From: Crocinitomicaceae bacterium
Lineage (GTDB): Bacteria; Bacteroidota; Bacteroidia; Flavobacteriales_D; Crocinitomicaceae
Assembly (NCBI GenBank): GCA_016709005.1
Contig: JADJEU010000010.1
Span: 30,170-94,169 of the forward strand
Length of the DNA stretch: 64,000 bases
Reading direction: 5' to 3'
Both the position numbers and the translations under genes were made by a program. Positions within the stretch are counted from its first letter, which is position 1. The number at the start of each line of letters is the position of its first letter. Below, one piece after another: positions 18,072 to 26,588 of the stretch. The notes beneath the pieces are model-generated. The model was not told where the DNA came from. It was given only the letters and a program-made list of their open reading frames with translations, and searched no databases.

Positions 18072-18227
18072 TTAGTTTTTTGCAAACCAATCTTGAACTT
18101 TATCATTGTGAACGACTTCAGTTTTGAAACCGTAAGCACCAGTTTTAGGGTTCATGATCATTTTAACACATTTTGTGTGTTCTTTTCCCCCTCCGGTTTG
18201 TAATGACGCAACTACTTTCTTAGCCAT
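18072..18227 (-). CDS. DUF4295 small ribosome-associated protein
   Basis: A 51-residue basic protein starting MAKKVVASLQTGGGKEHTKC and ending VQDWFAKN. It matches DUF4295, found only in Bacteroidota and always next to rpmG and rpmB. I recall that the Flavobacterium ribosome structure assigned a clade-specific large-subunit protein, bL38, to this family, but I cannot verify that here. It lies eight bases after rpmG on the same strand and is followed by a terminator. Confidence 0.9.
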   Translation of the reverse strand: MAKKVVASLQTGGGKEHTKCVKMIMNPKTGAYGFKTEVVHNDKVQDWFAKN

Positions 18228-18235
18228 GACTTATC

Positions 18236-18421
18236 TTATTTAATTTCTTTATGAACAGTATATTTTTTCAAGATCGCATTGTATTTTTTCAACTCAATAC
18301 GATCTGGTGTATTCTTACGATTTTTCGTAGAGATATAACGGGATGTTCCCGGCATACCACTTGTCTTATGCTCAGTGCACTCAAGAATTACCTGAATTCT
18401 ATTTCCTTTTGCTTTTGCCAT
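18236..18421 (-). CDS. rpmG: Large-subunit ribosomal protein bL33
   Basis: A 61-residue protein with the bL33 pattern: IQVILECTEHKTSG at the N-terminus, RYISTKNRKNTPDR in the middle and the Lys-rich YNAILKKYTVHKE end. It keeps one Cys of the zinc-ribbon motif and lacks the CxxC pairs, so it is the zinc-free form. It sits between rpmB and the DUF4295 gene. Confidence 0.97.
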   Translation of the reverse strand: MAKAKGNRIQVILECTEHKTSGMPGTSRYISTKNRKNTPDRIELKKYNAILKKYTVHKEIK

Positions 18422-18440
18422 TTCTCAATGAATTTTACTA

Positions 18441-18674
18441 TTAAAGCAATCCTTTTTCTCTTGCATCTTTCAAGCAAGCAGTGATTCCTTTTTTATTAAT
18501 TGTTCTTAAAGCAGCTGTGCTAACTTTAAGCGTGATAAACTGATTCTCTTCCGGAACAAAAAAGCGTTTTGTTACCAAATTCGGATAGAATTTACGTTTG
18601 GTTTTGCGCATTGAGTGTGAAACGTTGTTTCCGCTCATTACTTTTTTACCAGTTAGTTGACAAACTTTTGACAT
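18441..18674 (-). CDS. rpmB: Large-subunit ribosomal protein bL28
   Basis: A 77-residue protein with the bL28 hallmarks: CQLTGKKVMSGNNVSHSMRK near the start, RKFYPNLV in the middle and the ITLKVSTAALRTINKKG C-terminal part. It is the first gene of the rpmB-rpmG-DUF4295 transcript, behind a good promoter at 18740-18771. Confidence 0.97.
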   Translation of the reverse strand: MSKVCQLTGKKVMSGNNVSHSMRKTKRKFYPNLVTKRFFVPEENQFITLKVSTAALRTINKKGITACLKDAREKGLL

Positions 18675-18739
18675 GATGTTTTCAATTTAAGCTTATCGAT
18701 CCACAACCAGGAACTAATACCTAGCCAAAAATCGGAGTG

Positions 18740-18771
18740 CAAAGTAACTAACTATTTTGCGGTTTTACAAA
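18740..18771 (-). promoter_or_regulatory. Promoter of the rpmB-rpmG-DUF4295 operon
   Basis: On the minus strand TTTG (18771-18768), a 20-base spacer and TTACTTTG (18747-18740) match the Bacteroidetes promoter with one mismatch in the -7 octamer. The leader to the rpmB ATG would be about 60 bases. Confidence 0.6.
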
Positions 18772-18830
18772 TAAAAAATAAAAAAATCTCAAAAAACAAG
18801 TGTAACATTCTTTAAATAGCAGTATTTGAG

Positions 18831-20072
18831 CTAGTTTGACAGCGTTCTTCTTAACATGTTTAGTGCATAAACCACTGTCAAATCAATATTCCGCTCGCGA
18901 TTATGTTTAAAATAATGAACTTTTGAGCTAACTCCAGCTTTGCCCGCGATAGCAATCCAAACTGTTCCAACTGGTTTTTCCGGCGTTCCTCCGGCTGGCC
19001 CTGCGATTCCGGATGTCGCAATGCAATAATCGACATTGAGTATTTTTAAACCTTTAGTTGCCATCTGTTCTACACATTCTTTGCTTACAGCACCATGTGT
19101 ATTGATCAGATTGGCATCCACGCCAACCAGATTTTCTTTCAGTTCATAAGCATAAGAAACCAATGACCCTTTATAATAATCAGAGGATCCGCTGACAGAA
19201 ACCAGTTTAGCTGCTAATGCGCCACCTGTGCAACTTTCAACAGATCCAACAGTTGCTTTTAATTTTCGCAGTAGATCTCCAATTACAGATTCGAGCGTGT
19301 CTGATTCTTGACCAAAAGCAAACTCAGCATGACTGGCTTTTATTTTCTGGAGAGATTCTTCGATTTTCTGTTTTTGAAGTGACGTTCCTGATAATCGCAG
19401 TTTGACAATTCCAGGTGAAGGAAGATACGCAACTCCAATTCCTGAGTTACGGCAATCGGTTTCAATTTCTGCAATGTTTTGAGCAAGCGTTGTTTCTCCG
19501 ATTCCTTGTAATAAAAGGGTCTTATGATAAAAATCGCCTAAAGGATATTCAGTTTTTAAGGATGGTAGTATTTGTTCCATCAAGCCTTTCATTTCGTAAG
19601 GCACTCCCGGCAGTGAAATAATAGAGGCACCATCTTTTTTGAACCACATACCGCTTGCAGTACCAAGCTGGTTTTCTATAATTTTTGCTTTTTTTGGAAG
19701 TGCTGCCTGCATTCGATGAACCTCCAGCACCGGACGTTTCATTGAATTGAAATAATCTTCTATTCGGCCAAGTATTTTGGTATCGATAACCAGTTCGTCA
19801 TTAAAAAAATCACACAATGTTTTTTTTGTGATATCATCTTGTGTTGGACCTAAACCACCGGTTATAAAAACTAATTTCGACAGAGTTAATTCGCGGTTGA
19901 GGGCTTCAACAATTGCTTCAGCCTTATCAGAGATACTTATGATTTCACGTACTGAAATACCAAGGAGATTTAACTGTGCAGCAATCCATGCTGAGTTCGT
20001 GTCGATAGTCTGACCAACTAAAATTTCATCACCAATAGTTATAATGCTTGCGTGAATCTGATCCTCTGACAT
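18831..20072 (-). CDS. cinA: CinA family protein (nicotinamide-nucleotide amidase)
   Basis: A 413-residue two-domain protein. The N-terminal MoCF-like domain (ASIITIGDEILVGQTIDTNS, FITGGLGPTQDDITKKT) matches the family's ADP-ribose pyrophosphatase domain. The C-terminal domain (GSVESCTGGALAAKLVSVSG, CIATSGIAGPAGGTPEKPVG) matches the nicotinamide-mononucleotide deamidase domain. The likely role is NAD salvage, converting NMN to nicotinate mononucleotide. It is upstream of the rpmB operon on the same strand, 156 bases apart. Confidence 0.95.
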   Translation of the reverse strand: MSEDQIHASIITIGDEILVGQTIDTNSAWIAAQLNLLGISVREIISISDKAEAIVEALNRELTLSKLVFITGGLGPTQDDITKKTLCDFFNDELVIDTKILGRIEDYFNSMKRPVLEVHRMQAALPKKAKIIENQLGTASGMWFKKDGASIISLPGVPYEMKGLMEQILPSLKTEYPLGDFYHKTLLLQGIGETTLAQNIAEIETDCRNSGIGVAYLPSPGIVKLRLSGTSLQKQKIEESLQKIKASHAEFAFGQESDTLESVIGDLLRKLKATVGSVESCTGGALAAKLVSVSGSSDYYKGSLVSYAYELKENLVGVDANLINTHGAVSKECVEQMATKGLKILNVDYCIATSGIAGPAGGTPEKPVGTVWIAIAGKAGVSSKVHYFKHNRERNIDLTVVYALNMLRRTLSN

Positions 20073-20086
20073 AATTTGGCTTTGTT

Positions 20087-20118
20087 TTTGTTAAACACCT
20101 AAGAAATTGCTAAGTTTG
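20087..20118 (+). promoter_or_regulatory. Promoter of the DUF4197 lipoprotein gene
   Basis: TTTG (20087-20090), a 20-base spacer and a perfect TAAGTTTG (20111-20118) lie 20 bases upstream of the ATG at 20139. This is one of the clearest promoters in the window. Confidence 0.75.
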
Positions 20119-20138
20119 ACAAATAAAACTAATCAGAA

Positions 20139-20879
20139 ATGAAAACGAAATTATTTTTTTCCCTTGGACTCGGATTAATACTGAGCAGCTGTGTGATAGA
20201 AGAGATTGCTGGTGATGTGCTGACTACTGGCACCGGTACAACGACGACTACGCCACCGGCATTGACCAATGATGAAGTGATTCGTGGGTTAAAAGAGGCG
20301 TTGACGATTGGAATAAAAAAAGGTGCAGAGATGGCATCCATGACTGATGGATTCTTCAAAAATGACATCATAAAAATACCTTTTCCACCAGAAGCTGACG
20401 CTGTAAAAGAAAAAGCTATCGAATGGGGCATGCAAGGTAAAGTTGATGAAATCGTTCTGACATTAAATCGCGCTGCTGAAGTTGCTTCACAGAAGGCTAC
20501 TCCAATTTTCGTTGATGCAATTACAAACATGAGCATCGGGGATGGTTTTGAAATTTTGCATGGTTCAGATTCTGCAGCAACAATGTATTTAATCAAAACA
20601 ACAACTTCACCGTTAACAACTGCATTCATGCCTGTGGTTAAAGAAGCAATTGAAACTGTTGAATTAACGAAATACTGGAATCCGGTTGCCACGAAATACA
20701 ATCAATCCACCAAAATTACAGGGAAACCAGAAATCAATCCTGATCTTGATAAGTACGTTACAGATCGCGCAATTACTGGTCTGTTCTATCTCGTCAAACA
20801 AGAAGAAAAGAAAATTAGAAAAGATCCTGTTGCTCAGGTAACAGATCTATTGAAAAAGGTTTTTGGAAGTTTACTTTAG
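20139..20879 (+). CDS. DUF4197 lipoprotein
   Basis: A 246-residue lipoprotein with lipobox ILSSC, then a Thr-rich linker (TTGTGTTTTTPP) and a mostly helical domain matching DUF4197: EVIRGLKEALTIGIKKGAEM near the start, FPPEADAVKEKA, and a C-terminal ITGLFYLVKQEEKKIRKDP with the conserved DLLKKVF end. It is likely periplasmic, anchored to a membrane. The family is widespread in Gram-negative bacteria and its function is unknown to me. Confidence 0.9.
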   Translation: MKTKLFFSLGLGLILSSCVIEEIAGDVLTTGTGTTTTTPPALTNDEVIRGLKEALTIGIKKGAEMASMTDGFFKNDIIKIPFPPEADAVKEKAIEWGMQGKVDEIVLTLNRAAEVASQKATPIFVDAITNMSIGDGFEILHGSDSAATMYLIKTTTSPLTTAFMPVVKEAIETVELTKYWNPVATKYNQSTKITGKPEINPDLDKYVTDRAITGLFYLVKQEEKKIRKDPVAQVTDLLKKVFGSLL

Positions 20880-20964
20880 GATCTGCTTAGTGGGCTAAAT
20901 TGTTTTATAAAACAACCTTTTGGTCTGGTTTTACGTAATTTCTTTAGATTTAATCATATAACTC

Positions 20965-22776
20965 ATGCTTCGATTCGGAAAGTTTGGTTTTGTATTCAGT
21001 GTCTTGGTGATGTTTACAAACGCACATTCGCAGGTTGTGAACGGCTATGCAAATGTTACAGCAATCAATACTGGCACCAATACGTTAACGGTAAACAATG
21101 TTGATGAAGCAGCTGACTCTTTTGAGGATGGCGAGTACATTGTGATCATGCAGATGCAGGATACTGTTATTGGAACCACGACAGACGTTGTTGGTTTCGG
21201 CAGTCTTGGATCGATTGCCTCTGCAGGATTGTATGAAATACGTCAAATTTTATCTCATACCGAAACTGCTGGATTGCCTGCAACGATAACGTTAACAAGT
21301 CCGATCGGTGCAACTTACAATATCAATGCTAATGCGTCAGTTCAGATTATTACTTTTCGTCAGTTTGGCTCGCCTAATTTTACAACAACGAGTGCGATGA
21401 GTGCTAAAAAATGGAATGGGACTACGGGAGGCGTTTTAGCAATATATTGTCCAGGAACACTCACAATTGGTCATAAATTGGATGCAGATTTTGATGGTTT
21501 TCTTGGTGCCGGACCAAATGCTGGCGGAGCAGCGGTTTGTAGCGGTGGAGCCAATTATAGAACTACCACCCAAGTTAATTTTGCTGATAAAGGTCAGGGA
21601 ATATTCAAAAGAACGACAGCTAATCAGGCTGCAGGGATGGGACGTATACTGAATGGCGGCGGCGGAGGAAACAGTCATAATGGTGGCGGTGGTGGTGGCG
21701 GTAATTTCAGTGCAGGGGGGGATGGTGGTCCAGGTTGGAATGGATCAGCAGGTGGTTGCTCTCCGTCTGGAGGTGGACTTGGAGGATTATCCTTGCAAAC
21801 AAGTAGCTCTGTGAACAGGGTCTTTATGGGTGGAGGCGGCGGTGCTGGTGAAGGAAATAATAACTTAGCAACAGATGGAGGAGATGGAGGAGGAATAATT
21901 TTAATCAAAGCAAATGAAATCGCTACGACAGCTTGCGTAGGGGTTACTATTTCTGCAAACGGTGAAAGCATAGCCTTTGCAGGTAATGATGGCGGCGGCG
22001 GCGCTGGCGCGGGAGGTACAATTGTTTTTGAAGTAAATACCTGGAATGTTACTGCGGGCTGTCCACTTGTTGTTTCTGCCAATGGAGGTAATGGTGGAAC
22101 AGCAAATACAGGTAACACACATGGCGGCGGCGGTGGCGGCGGTCAAGGTGTCATTTATTACTCTACAGCGTTGCCTTCAAATGTTACCAATCAAACTTTA
22201 AACGGTATTGGGGGATGTAGTAATAATTCAAATCCTTGTAATAATCAAGCAGGTAGCGGCTCGGGCCTAAATAATGCTGGAATTCAAGGACCATTTACCG
22301 GTCCACTGCCAGTTGAGCTTGTTGATTTTTACGCCTCTCTAGTTTCGTCTTCGGTTAATACTTCTTGGACTACTATGTCTGAAGTAAACAATGATTATTT
22401 TATTGTCCAGCGTTCTGTAGATTATGAAAACTGGGAGGATCTAGAGAAAATAGATGGTCAAGGAAACAGTGCTGAAAAAACGAATTATTTTTATGATGAC
22501 CGAGCTCCTCATTTTGGGTTTTCGTATTATCGTTTGAAACAAGTAGATTTTGATGGTCAACTTGAATACAGTGCCGTTAGAGAAATTTACAACGATGGTA
22601 ATGGCATTTTTGTTTATCCAAATCCTACGGATGGAATGGTTTATATTGTCGCTAAGAATTTAGAAGCTTTAGAGTTCAATGTATTTAACGCTTTAGGCCA
22701 ATCAATTACTATTCAGACAAGTAATTCCAGCGGCCAATTGCAACTTGATTTTTCTAACTTAGAAAACGGAGTTTAG
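20965..22776 (+). CDS. Glycine-rich T9SS cargo protein with premature stop
   Basis: A 603-residue secreted protein with signal peptide (residues 1-22), a beta-rich N-terminal domain, a central Gly-rich region (about residues 230-400, runs of GGGGGG with NSHNGGG and DGGPGWNGSAGG) and a C-terminal T9SS type A sorting domain beginning FVYPNPTDG. The frame stops at a TAG (22774-22776) inside that domain. Reading on in the same frame gives HIITSSSSLRQTHKIILSR and a second TAG at 22836, exactly the normal end of such a domain (Y-I/V ... kkiilxr). So a Tyr codon appears changed to TAG, which would block T9SS export and surface attachment. It is probably an adhesin or extracellular matrix protein. 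Confidence 0.85.
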   Translation: MLRFGKFGFVFSVLVMFTNAHSQVVNGYANVTAINTGTNTLTVNNVDEAADSFEDGEYIVIMQMQDTVIGTTTDVVGFGSLGSIASAGLYEIRQILSHTETAGLPATITLTSPIGATYNINANASVQIITFRQFGSPNFTTTSAMSAKKWNGTTGGVLAIYCPGTLTIGHKLDADFDGFLGAGPNAGGAAVCSGGANYRTTTQVNFADKGQGIFKRTTANQAAGMGRILNGGGGGNSHNGGGGGGGNFSAGGDGGPGWNGSAGGCSPSGGGLGGLSLQTSSSVNRVFMGGGGGAGEGNNNLATDGGDGGGIILIKANEIATTACVGVTISANGESIAFAGNDGGGGAGAGGTIVFEVNTWNVTAGCPLVVSANGGNGGTANTGNTHGGGGGGGQGVIYYSTALPSNVTNQTLNGIGGCSNNSNPCNNQAGSGSGLNNAGIQGPFTGPLPVELVDFYASLVSSSVNTSWTTMSEVNNDYFIVQRSVDYENWEDLEKIDGQGNSAEKTNYFYDDRAPHFGFSYYRLKQVDFDGQLEYSAVREIYNDGNGIFVYPNPTDGMVYIVAKNLEALEFNVFNALGQSITIQTSNSSGQLQLDFSNLENGV

Positions 22777-22879
22777 CACATTATAACTTCTTCGTCATCT
22801 TTAAGACAAACTCACAAAATAATCTTAAGCCGATAGGCGGCAACCGACAGTTTGTCCAGAAAATAATACCTTCAGTTAA

Positions 22880-24022
22880 ATGAAAATTCTTTTTCTAACA
22901 GACGGTCTCTTCCCGTTTCAAATAGGAGGAATGCAAAAACATTCTTCTGTTTTGGTCAAACTATTGGCTGAACGGGGGCTGGATCTGACAGTTATTCATC
23001 CGGGTGGAAAAGATTTTTCTGTTCAAAAGTTGACCGGGCAGTTTGGAGATTTACCAAATTTAAAATTCATCCTCGTTCCTTTTCCCGCGCCTGGTAAAAT
23101 TCCCGGTCATTATATTCGGGCAAACAGAACGTATTCAAAATCTGCTTACGAAGCCGTGAGAAATGATCTAGAGTCCTTTGATCTAATTTATGCGCAAGGA
23201 TTTACAGGCCACTATTTTTTAAAGAAAAAAGGGGCGTCAAATTATCAGGCTAAAGTTGTCGTTAATTTGCATGGGTTTGAAATGTTTCAGTTCTCGGCAG
23301 ATCTGAAGACACGTTTGGCTTATTCACTCTTGAAGCGTGAGGCAAAATTTAATTTAATTCAGGCAGATTATGTTTATTCGTTTGGAGGTAAACTGAATCA
23401 AATTCTAAAATCACTTGAAATATCGGAAGCAAAAATTTTACAGCATGCCAACGGGATTGTTGATGCATGGCTTACCGATTCACACCGTGAACATGCGGTC
23501 AGGACCTTTGTTTTTATTGGGAGAAATGAACGACGCAAGGGACTAACTGAACTTAACAGCGCATTAAAAAAAATCATTGAATCAGCTCCTGACGGAATGA
23601 AATTTCATTTTATTGGAAATATTGATGAGACAGATCAAGTAAGAAGTTCTTGTCTTAAATATCATGGCGAACTAAGGGATTCGAATCAAATCATTTCAAT
23701 TCTTGATCAGTGTGATTGTCTTGTTGTTCCTAGCTATGCCGAAGGTATGCCAACCGTTATTTTGGAAGCTATGGCTAGGGGTCTGGCCATTATTGGTACC
23801 GATGTCGGTGCAGTTAGCAGAATGATAGACGGCAACGGAATTTTGCTCACAAAGCCAGACGAAGAAAAAATTGCTGGCGCCATTCAAAAAGTAATAGAGA
23901 TGAATTTGAACGACATGAATCTTTGGAAACAAAAATCACTTCAGTTAGTTCGAGACAAGTTTCTTTGGTCAAAGGTTGTTGAAGCAAAAATCAAGGATTT
24001 TATCCGCATATCAAGTAGGTAG
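22880..24022 (+). CDS. Glycosyltransferase, GT4 family
   Basis: A 380-residue cytoplasmic sugar transferase of GT-B fold. The N-terminal half starts MKILFLTDGLFPFQIGGMQK with the Gly-rich acceptor loop. The C-terminal half has FVFIGRNERRKGLTELNSAL and the donor-binding segment VVPSYAEGMPTVILEAMARG, whose Glu residues are the EX7E motif of retaining GT4 enzymes. It would build a glycoconjugate such as exopolysaccharide or O-antigen; donor and acceptor are not evident. It stands alone, tail-to-tail with pheT, one base apart. Confidence 0.9.
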   Translation: MKILFLTDGLFPFQIGGMQKHSSVLVKLLAERGLDLTVIHPGGKDFSVQKLTGQFGDLPNLKFILVPFPAPGKIPGHYIRANRTYSKSAYEAVRNDLESFDLIYAQGFTGHYFLKKKGASNYQAKVVVNLHGFEMFQFSADLKTRLAYSLLKREAKFNLIQADYVYSFGGKLNQILKSLEISEAKILQHANGIVDAWLTDSHREHAVRTFVFIGRNERRKGLTELNSALKKIIESAPDGMKFHFIGNIDETDQVRSSCLKYHGELRDSNQIISILDQCDCLVVPSYAEGMPTVILEAMARGLAIIGTDVGAVSRMIDGNGILLTKPDEEKIAGAIQKVIEMNLNDMNLWKQKSLQLVRDKFLWSKVVEAKIKDFIRISSR

Positions 24023-24023
24023 T

Positions 24024-26456
24024 CTAACGCAATTCTGCTCCCAGTTCTGATTCTAGTTTTTCACGAATTAATGACATCATTTTGTCAACCTGATCATCTT
24101 GAAGCGTCTTCTCATCATCCTGAAAGGTAAATGAGATGGCATAAGATTTTTTACCGGGCGCCAGATTTTTTCCTTCGTAAACATCAAACAGGCCAACTTC
24201 TTTCAATATTTTCTTGGTGGAGTTTTGCGCCGTTTTTTTAATCGACTCGAAACTTACTTTTTCATCAAGCAACAAAGAAAAATCGCGACGCACAAATTGT
24301 GTTTTAGGAATGACTTTAAATTCTGTTTTACTTTTTGCAACGGCTTTCATCAAGTTCTCCCAATCAAACTCAGCATAGAAAACTTGTTGTTTGATTCCAT
24401 TTTCTTTGAGCAGTTTGGAATCAATCCAGCCAATCTCACAAATAGGGTTTTGATTGAAAGTATAGCGTACACCATCTTCAAGCGCAATATTCTGTTTTAT
24501 ATCTTCTTTCAGATTCTGAATTATTCCAAGACGCTCCATTATTTTGAGTGCCGTAGCTTTAATTGCAAAATAGGTTGACTTTTGATTTGGACTCGTCCAT
24601 GTTTCAGAATATCGTTTGCCCGTAAGAAAAATGGCCAATTTTTTAGATTCAATATAACCACCTTCATGAAGGCGATAAACCTTTCCTAATTCAAATAACT
24701 TTAAATCTGGATTTTGTCTATTCTGGTTAAATTCAATGACTGATAAACCTCCTTCAATCATAGATTGACGCAGAATATTCAATTCATTACTCAATGGGTT
24801 TAATACTTTAACGGCATCGGCAATGCTCAAATAATTTGATTTACTTTTTTCTATTTTTTCTGAGGAACTCAAAGAGTTATTCATGATTTCAAAATAGCCG
24901 CTGCTCACCAAAAGATCAGAAATTAAGTTGGCAATAGTTTCCTGATCAGGTTTTGAACTATAGGTAATGGATGAATTTAGTTTTTGTGGAAGATCGATAT
25001 TATTGAAACCATAAATTCTTAAAACTTCTTCATAAATATCAGCTGATCGAATCACATCATATCTATAAGCAGGAACCTCAAGCGTTACTGTTTGCTGATC
25101 ACTTTTTTGAATATGAAATTCTAATTGGGTAAGAATAGAAATGATTTGGTCATTCGGAATGTTTTTGCCACAAATTGCGCGGCATTTTTCAAATTCTACG
25201 GTTATAGCTTTATGTTGAACAGGGGTTGGATAAAGGTCATAAACAGATTCAAGTTTTCCGCCGCAAATTTCTGCCAGCAATTGGATGGCACGATCTCTCG
25301 CAACAATGACATTGGAAGGATCAACGCCGCGCTCAAACCTGAATGATGAATCTGAATTTAACGTATGGCGCTTACCTGTTTTACGAACACTCTGTGTCGA
25401 AAAACATGCTGCTTCTATAAAGATAGCTTGTGTTTTTTCAGAGATTCCAGAATCAATCCCACCCATAACACCAGCAATACACATTGGACCGGAACTATTA
25501 CAAATCACTAAATCCTCGGGGTGTAATTTTCGTTCTACACCATCCAAGGTTATGATTTTTTCGCCCGCATTTGCGTTGCGCACTATAATTGCGTTGCCCG
25601 CAACTCTGAGGTCAAAAGCATGAAGTGGATTTCCACATTCGTGCATGACAAAATTCGTTATGTCAACCGCATTGTTAATTGGTTTCAGGCCAATTGAACG
25701 CAAACGGTTCTTTAGCCAATCAGGAGATTCCGAAATTTTTATGCCGCTAATTATTGCTCCAGCATATCGGACACAGGCAGTCTGATTTTCTACTGTGATG
25801 TTTAATTTGAGTTCAGACTTCGCCGGTATAGAAATTGTAGATTGCGGGACGTTTAGCGTGTGGCTCGTTCCTCTGTGAAAATTGAGGTATGCCTTTAAAT
25901 CTCTGGCCACCCCAATATGAGACATCGCATCTGAACGGTTTGGTGTTAGACCAATTTCAAAAATATAATCATCCTCAATGTTTAGATATTTGCGCGCAGA
26001 CTGACCAACAATTGTTTCAGCAGGTAAAACCATAATTCCATCGTGTGACTCACCGATTCCAAGTTCATCTTCAGCGCAAATCATTCCTTCTGATTCAACA
26101 CCGCGGATTTTTGATTTTTTAATTTTAATTGGTTCTTCGCCTGCTGGAAATAAAGTTGTTCCAACTGTTGCAACAAGAACCTTTTGACCGGCTTCAACAT
26201 TAGGTGCTCCGCAAACGATTTGTAAAAGTTCAGTCGTTCCGATGTTGACTTTGGCAACTTTCAGTCGATCGGCATCCGGATGCTGATTCAATTCAATCAC
26301 CTCACCAGTCAGCACACCTTCTAATCCGCCTTTAACAGTTTCTACTTTTTCAATGCTCTCTACTTCAAGTCCTGTAGCCGTTAATATTTCCCCAATTTCT
26401 TGAGGTGACATGCCAGTATTCAGGTAGGTATTGAGCCAGTTGTAAGAAATTTTCAT
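24024..26456 (-). CDS. pheT: Phenylalanine--tRNA ligase beta subunit
   Basis: Non-catalytic but essential subunit of the alpha2-beta2 PheRS. The 810 residues show the tRNA-binding EMAP-like domain (EVIELNQHPDADRLKVAKVN), the B3/B4 editing domain, the B5 DNA-binding-like domain (YDVIRSADIYEEVLRIYGFN), the catalytic-like core and a C-terminal FDX-ACB anticodon-binding domain (VRRDFSLLLDEKVSFESIKK). pheS is not next to it and is not in the window. Confidence 0.97.
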   Translation of the reverse strand: MKISYNWLNTYLNTGMSPQEIGEILTATGLEVESIEKVETVKGGLEGVLTGEVIELNQHPDADRLKVAKVNIGTTELLQIVCGAPNVEAGQKVLVATVGTTLFPAGEEPIKIKKSKIRGVESEGMICAEDELGIGESHDGIMVLPAETIVGQSARKYLNIEDDYIFEIGLTPNRSDAMSHIGVARDLKAYLNFHRGTSHTLNVPQSTISIPAKSELKLNITVENQTACVRYAGAIISGIKISESPDWLKNRLRSIGLKPINNAVDITNFVMHECGNPLHAFDLRVAGNAIIVRNANAGEKIITLDGVERKLHPEDLVICNSSGPMCIAGVMGGIDSGISEKTQAIFIEAACFSTQSVRKTGKRHTLNSDSSFRFERGVDPSNVIVARDRAIQLLAEICGGKLESVYDLYPTPVQHKAITVEFEKCRAICGKNIPNDQIISILTQLEFHIQKSDQQTVTLEVPAYRYDVIRSADIYEEVLRIYGFNNIDLPQKLNSSITYSSKPDQETIANLISDLLVSSGYFEIMNNSLSSSEKIEKSKSNYLSIADAVKVLNPLSNELNILRQSMIEGGLSVIEFNQNRQNPDLKLFELGKVYRLHEGGYIESKKLAIFLTGKRYSETWTSPNQKSTYFAIKATALKIMERLGIIQNLKEDIKQNIALEDGVRYTFNQNPICEIGWIDSKLLKENGIKQQVFYAEFDWENLMKAVAKSKTEFKVIPKTQFVRRDFSLLLDEKVSFESIKKTAQNSTKKILKEVGLFDVYEGKNLAPGKKSYAISFTFQDDEKTLQDDQVDKMMSLIREKLESELGAELR

Positions 26457-26476
26457 GCGTCGTTCTGATTAGCTTT

Positions 26477-26484
26477 CAAATGTA
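26477..26484 (-). promoter_or_regulatory. -7 element upstream of pheT
   Basis: TACATTTG on the minus strand matches TAnnTTTG exactly and lies 20 bases before the pheT ATG. A TTG candidate for the -33 element is about 25 bases further up, longer than usual. Confidence 0.45.
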
Positions 26485-26537
26485 GTTAATAAGGAGCAAA
26501 AATCTTGTCCAATTCATTTAGGAAGATTGATTACTGC

Positions 26538-26571
26538 AAAAAAAAAGGCTACCGGTGAGGGTAGCCTTTTC
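26538..26571 (-). terminator. Terminator after the 26589-29756 gene
   Basis: A perfect ten-base stem (AAAGGCTACC with GGTAGCCTTT) around a six-base loop; a long T run follows on the minus strand. It lies 18 bases beyond the stop of the large T9SS protein and separates it from pheT. Confidence 0.9.
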
Positions 26572-26588
26572 GATATATTGTTTAACGG

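Noticed and set aside
21675..22118. Proline-rich open frame on the minus strand
   Set aside because: It is the mirror of the glycine-rich repeats of the T9SS protein (GGN/GGC codons read as Pro-rich), with no signal or start context of its own.
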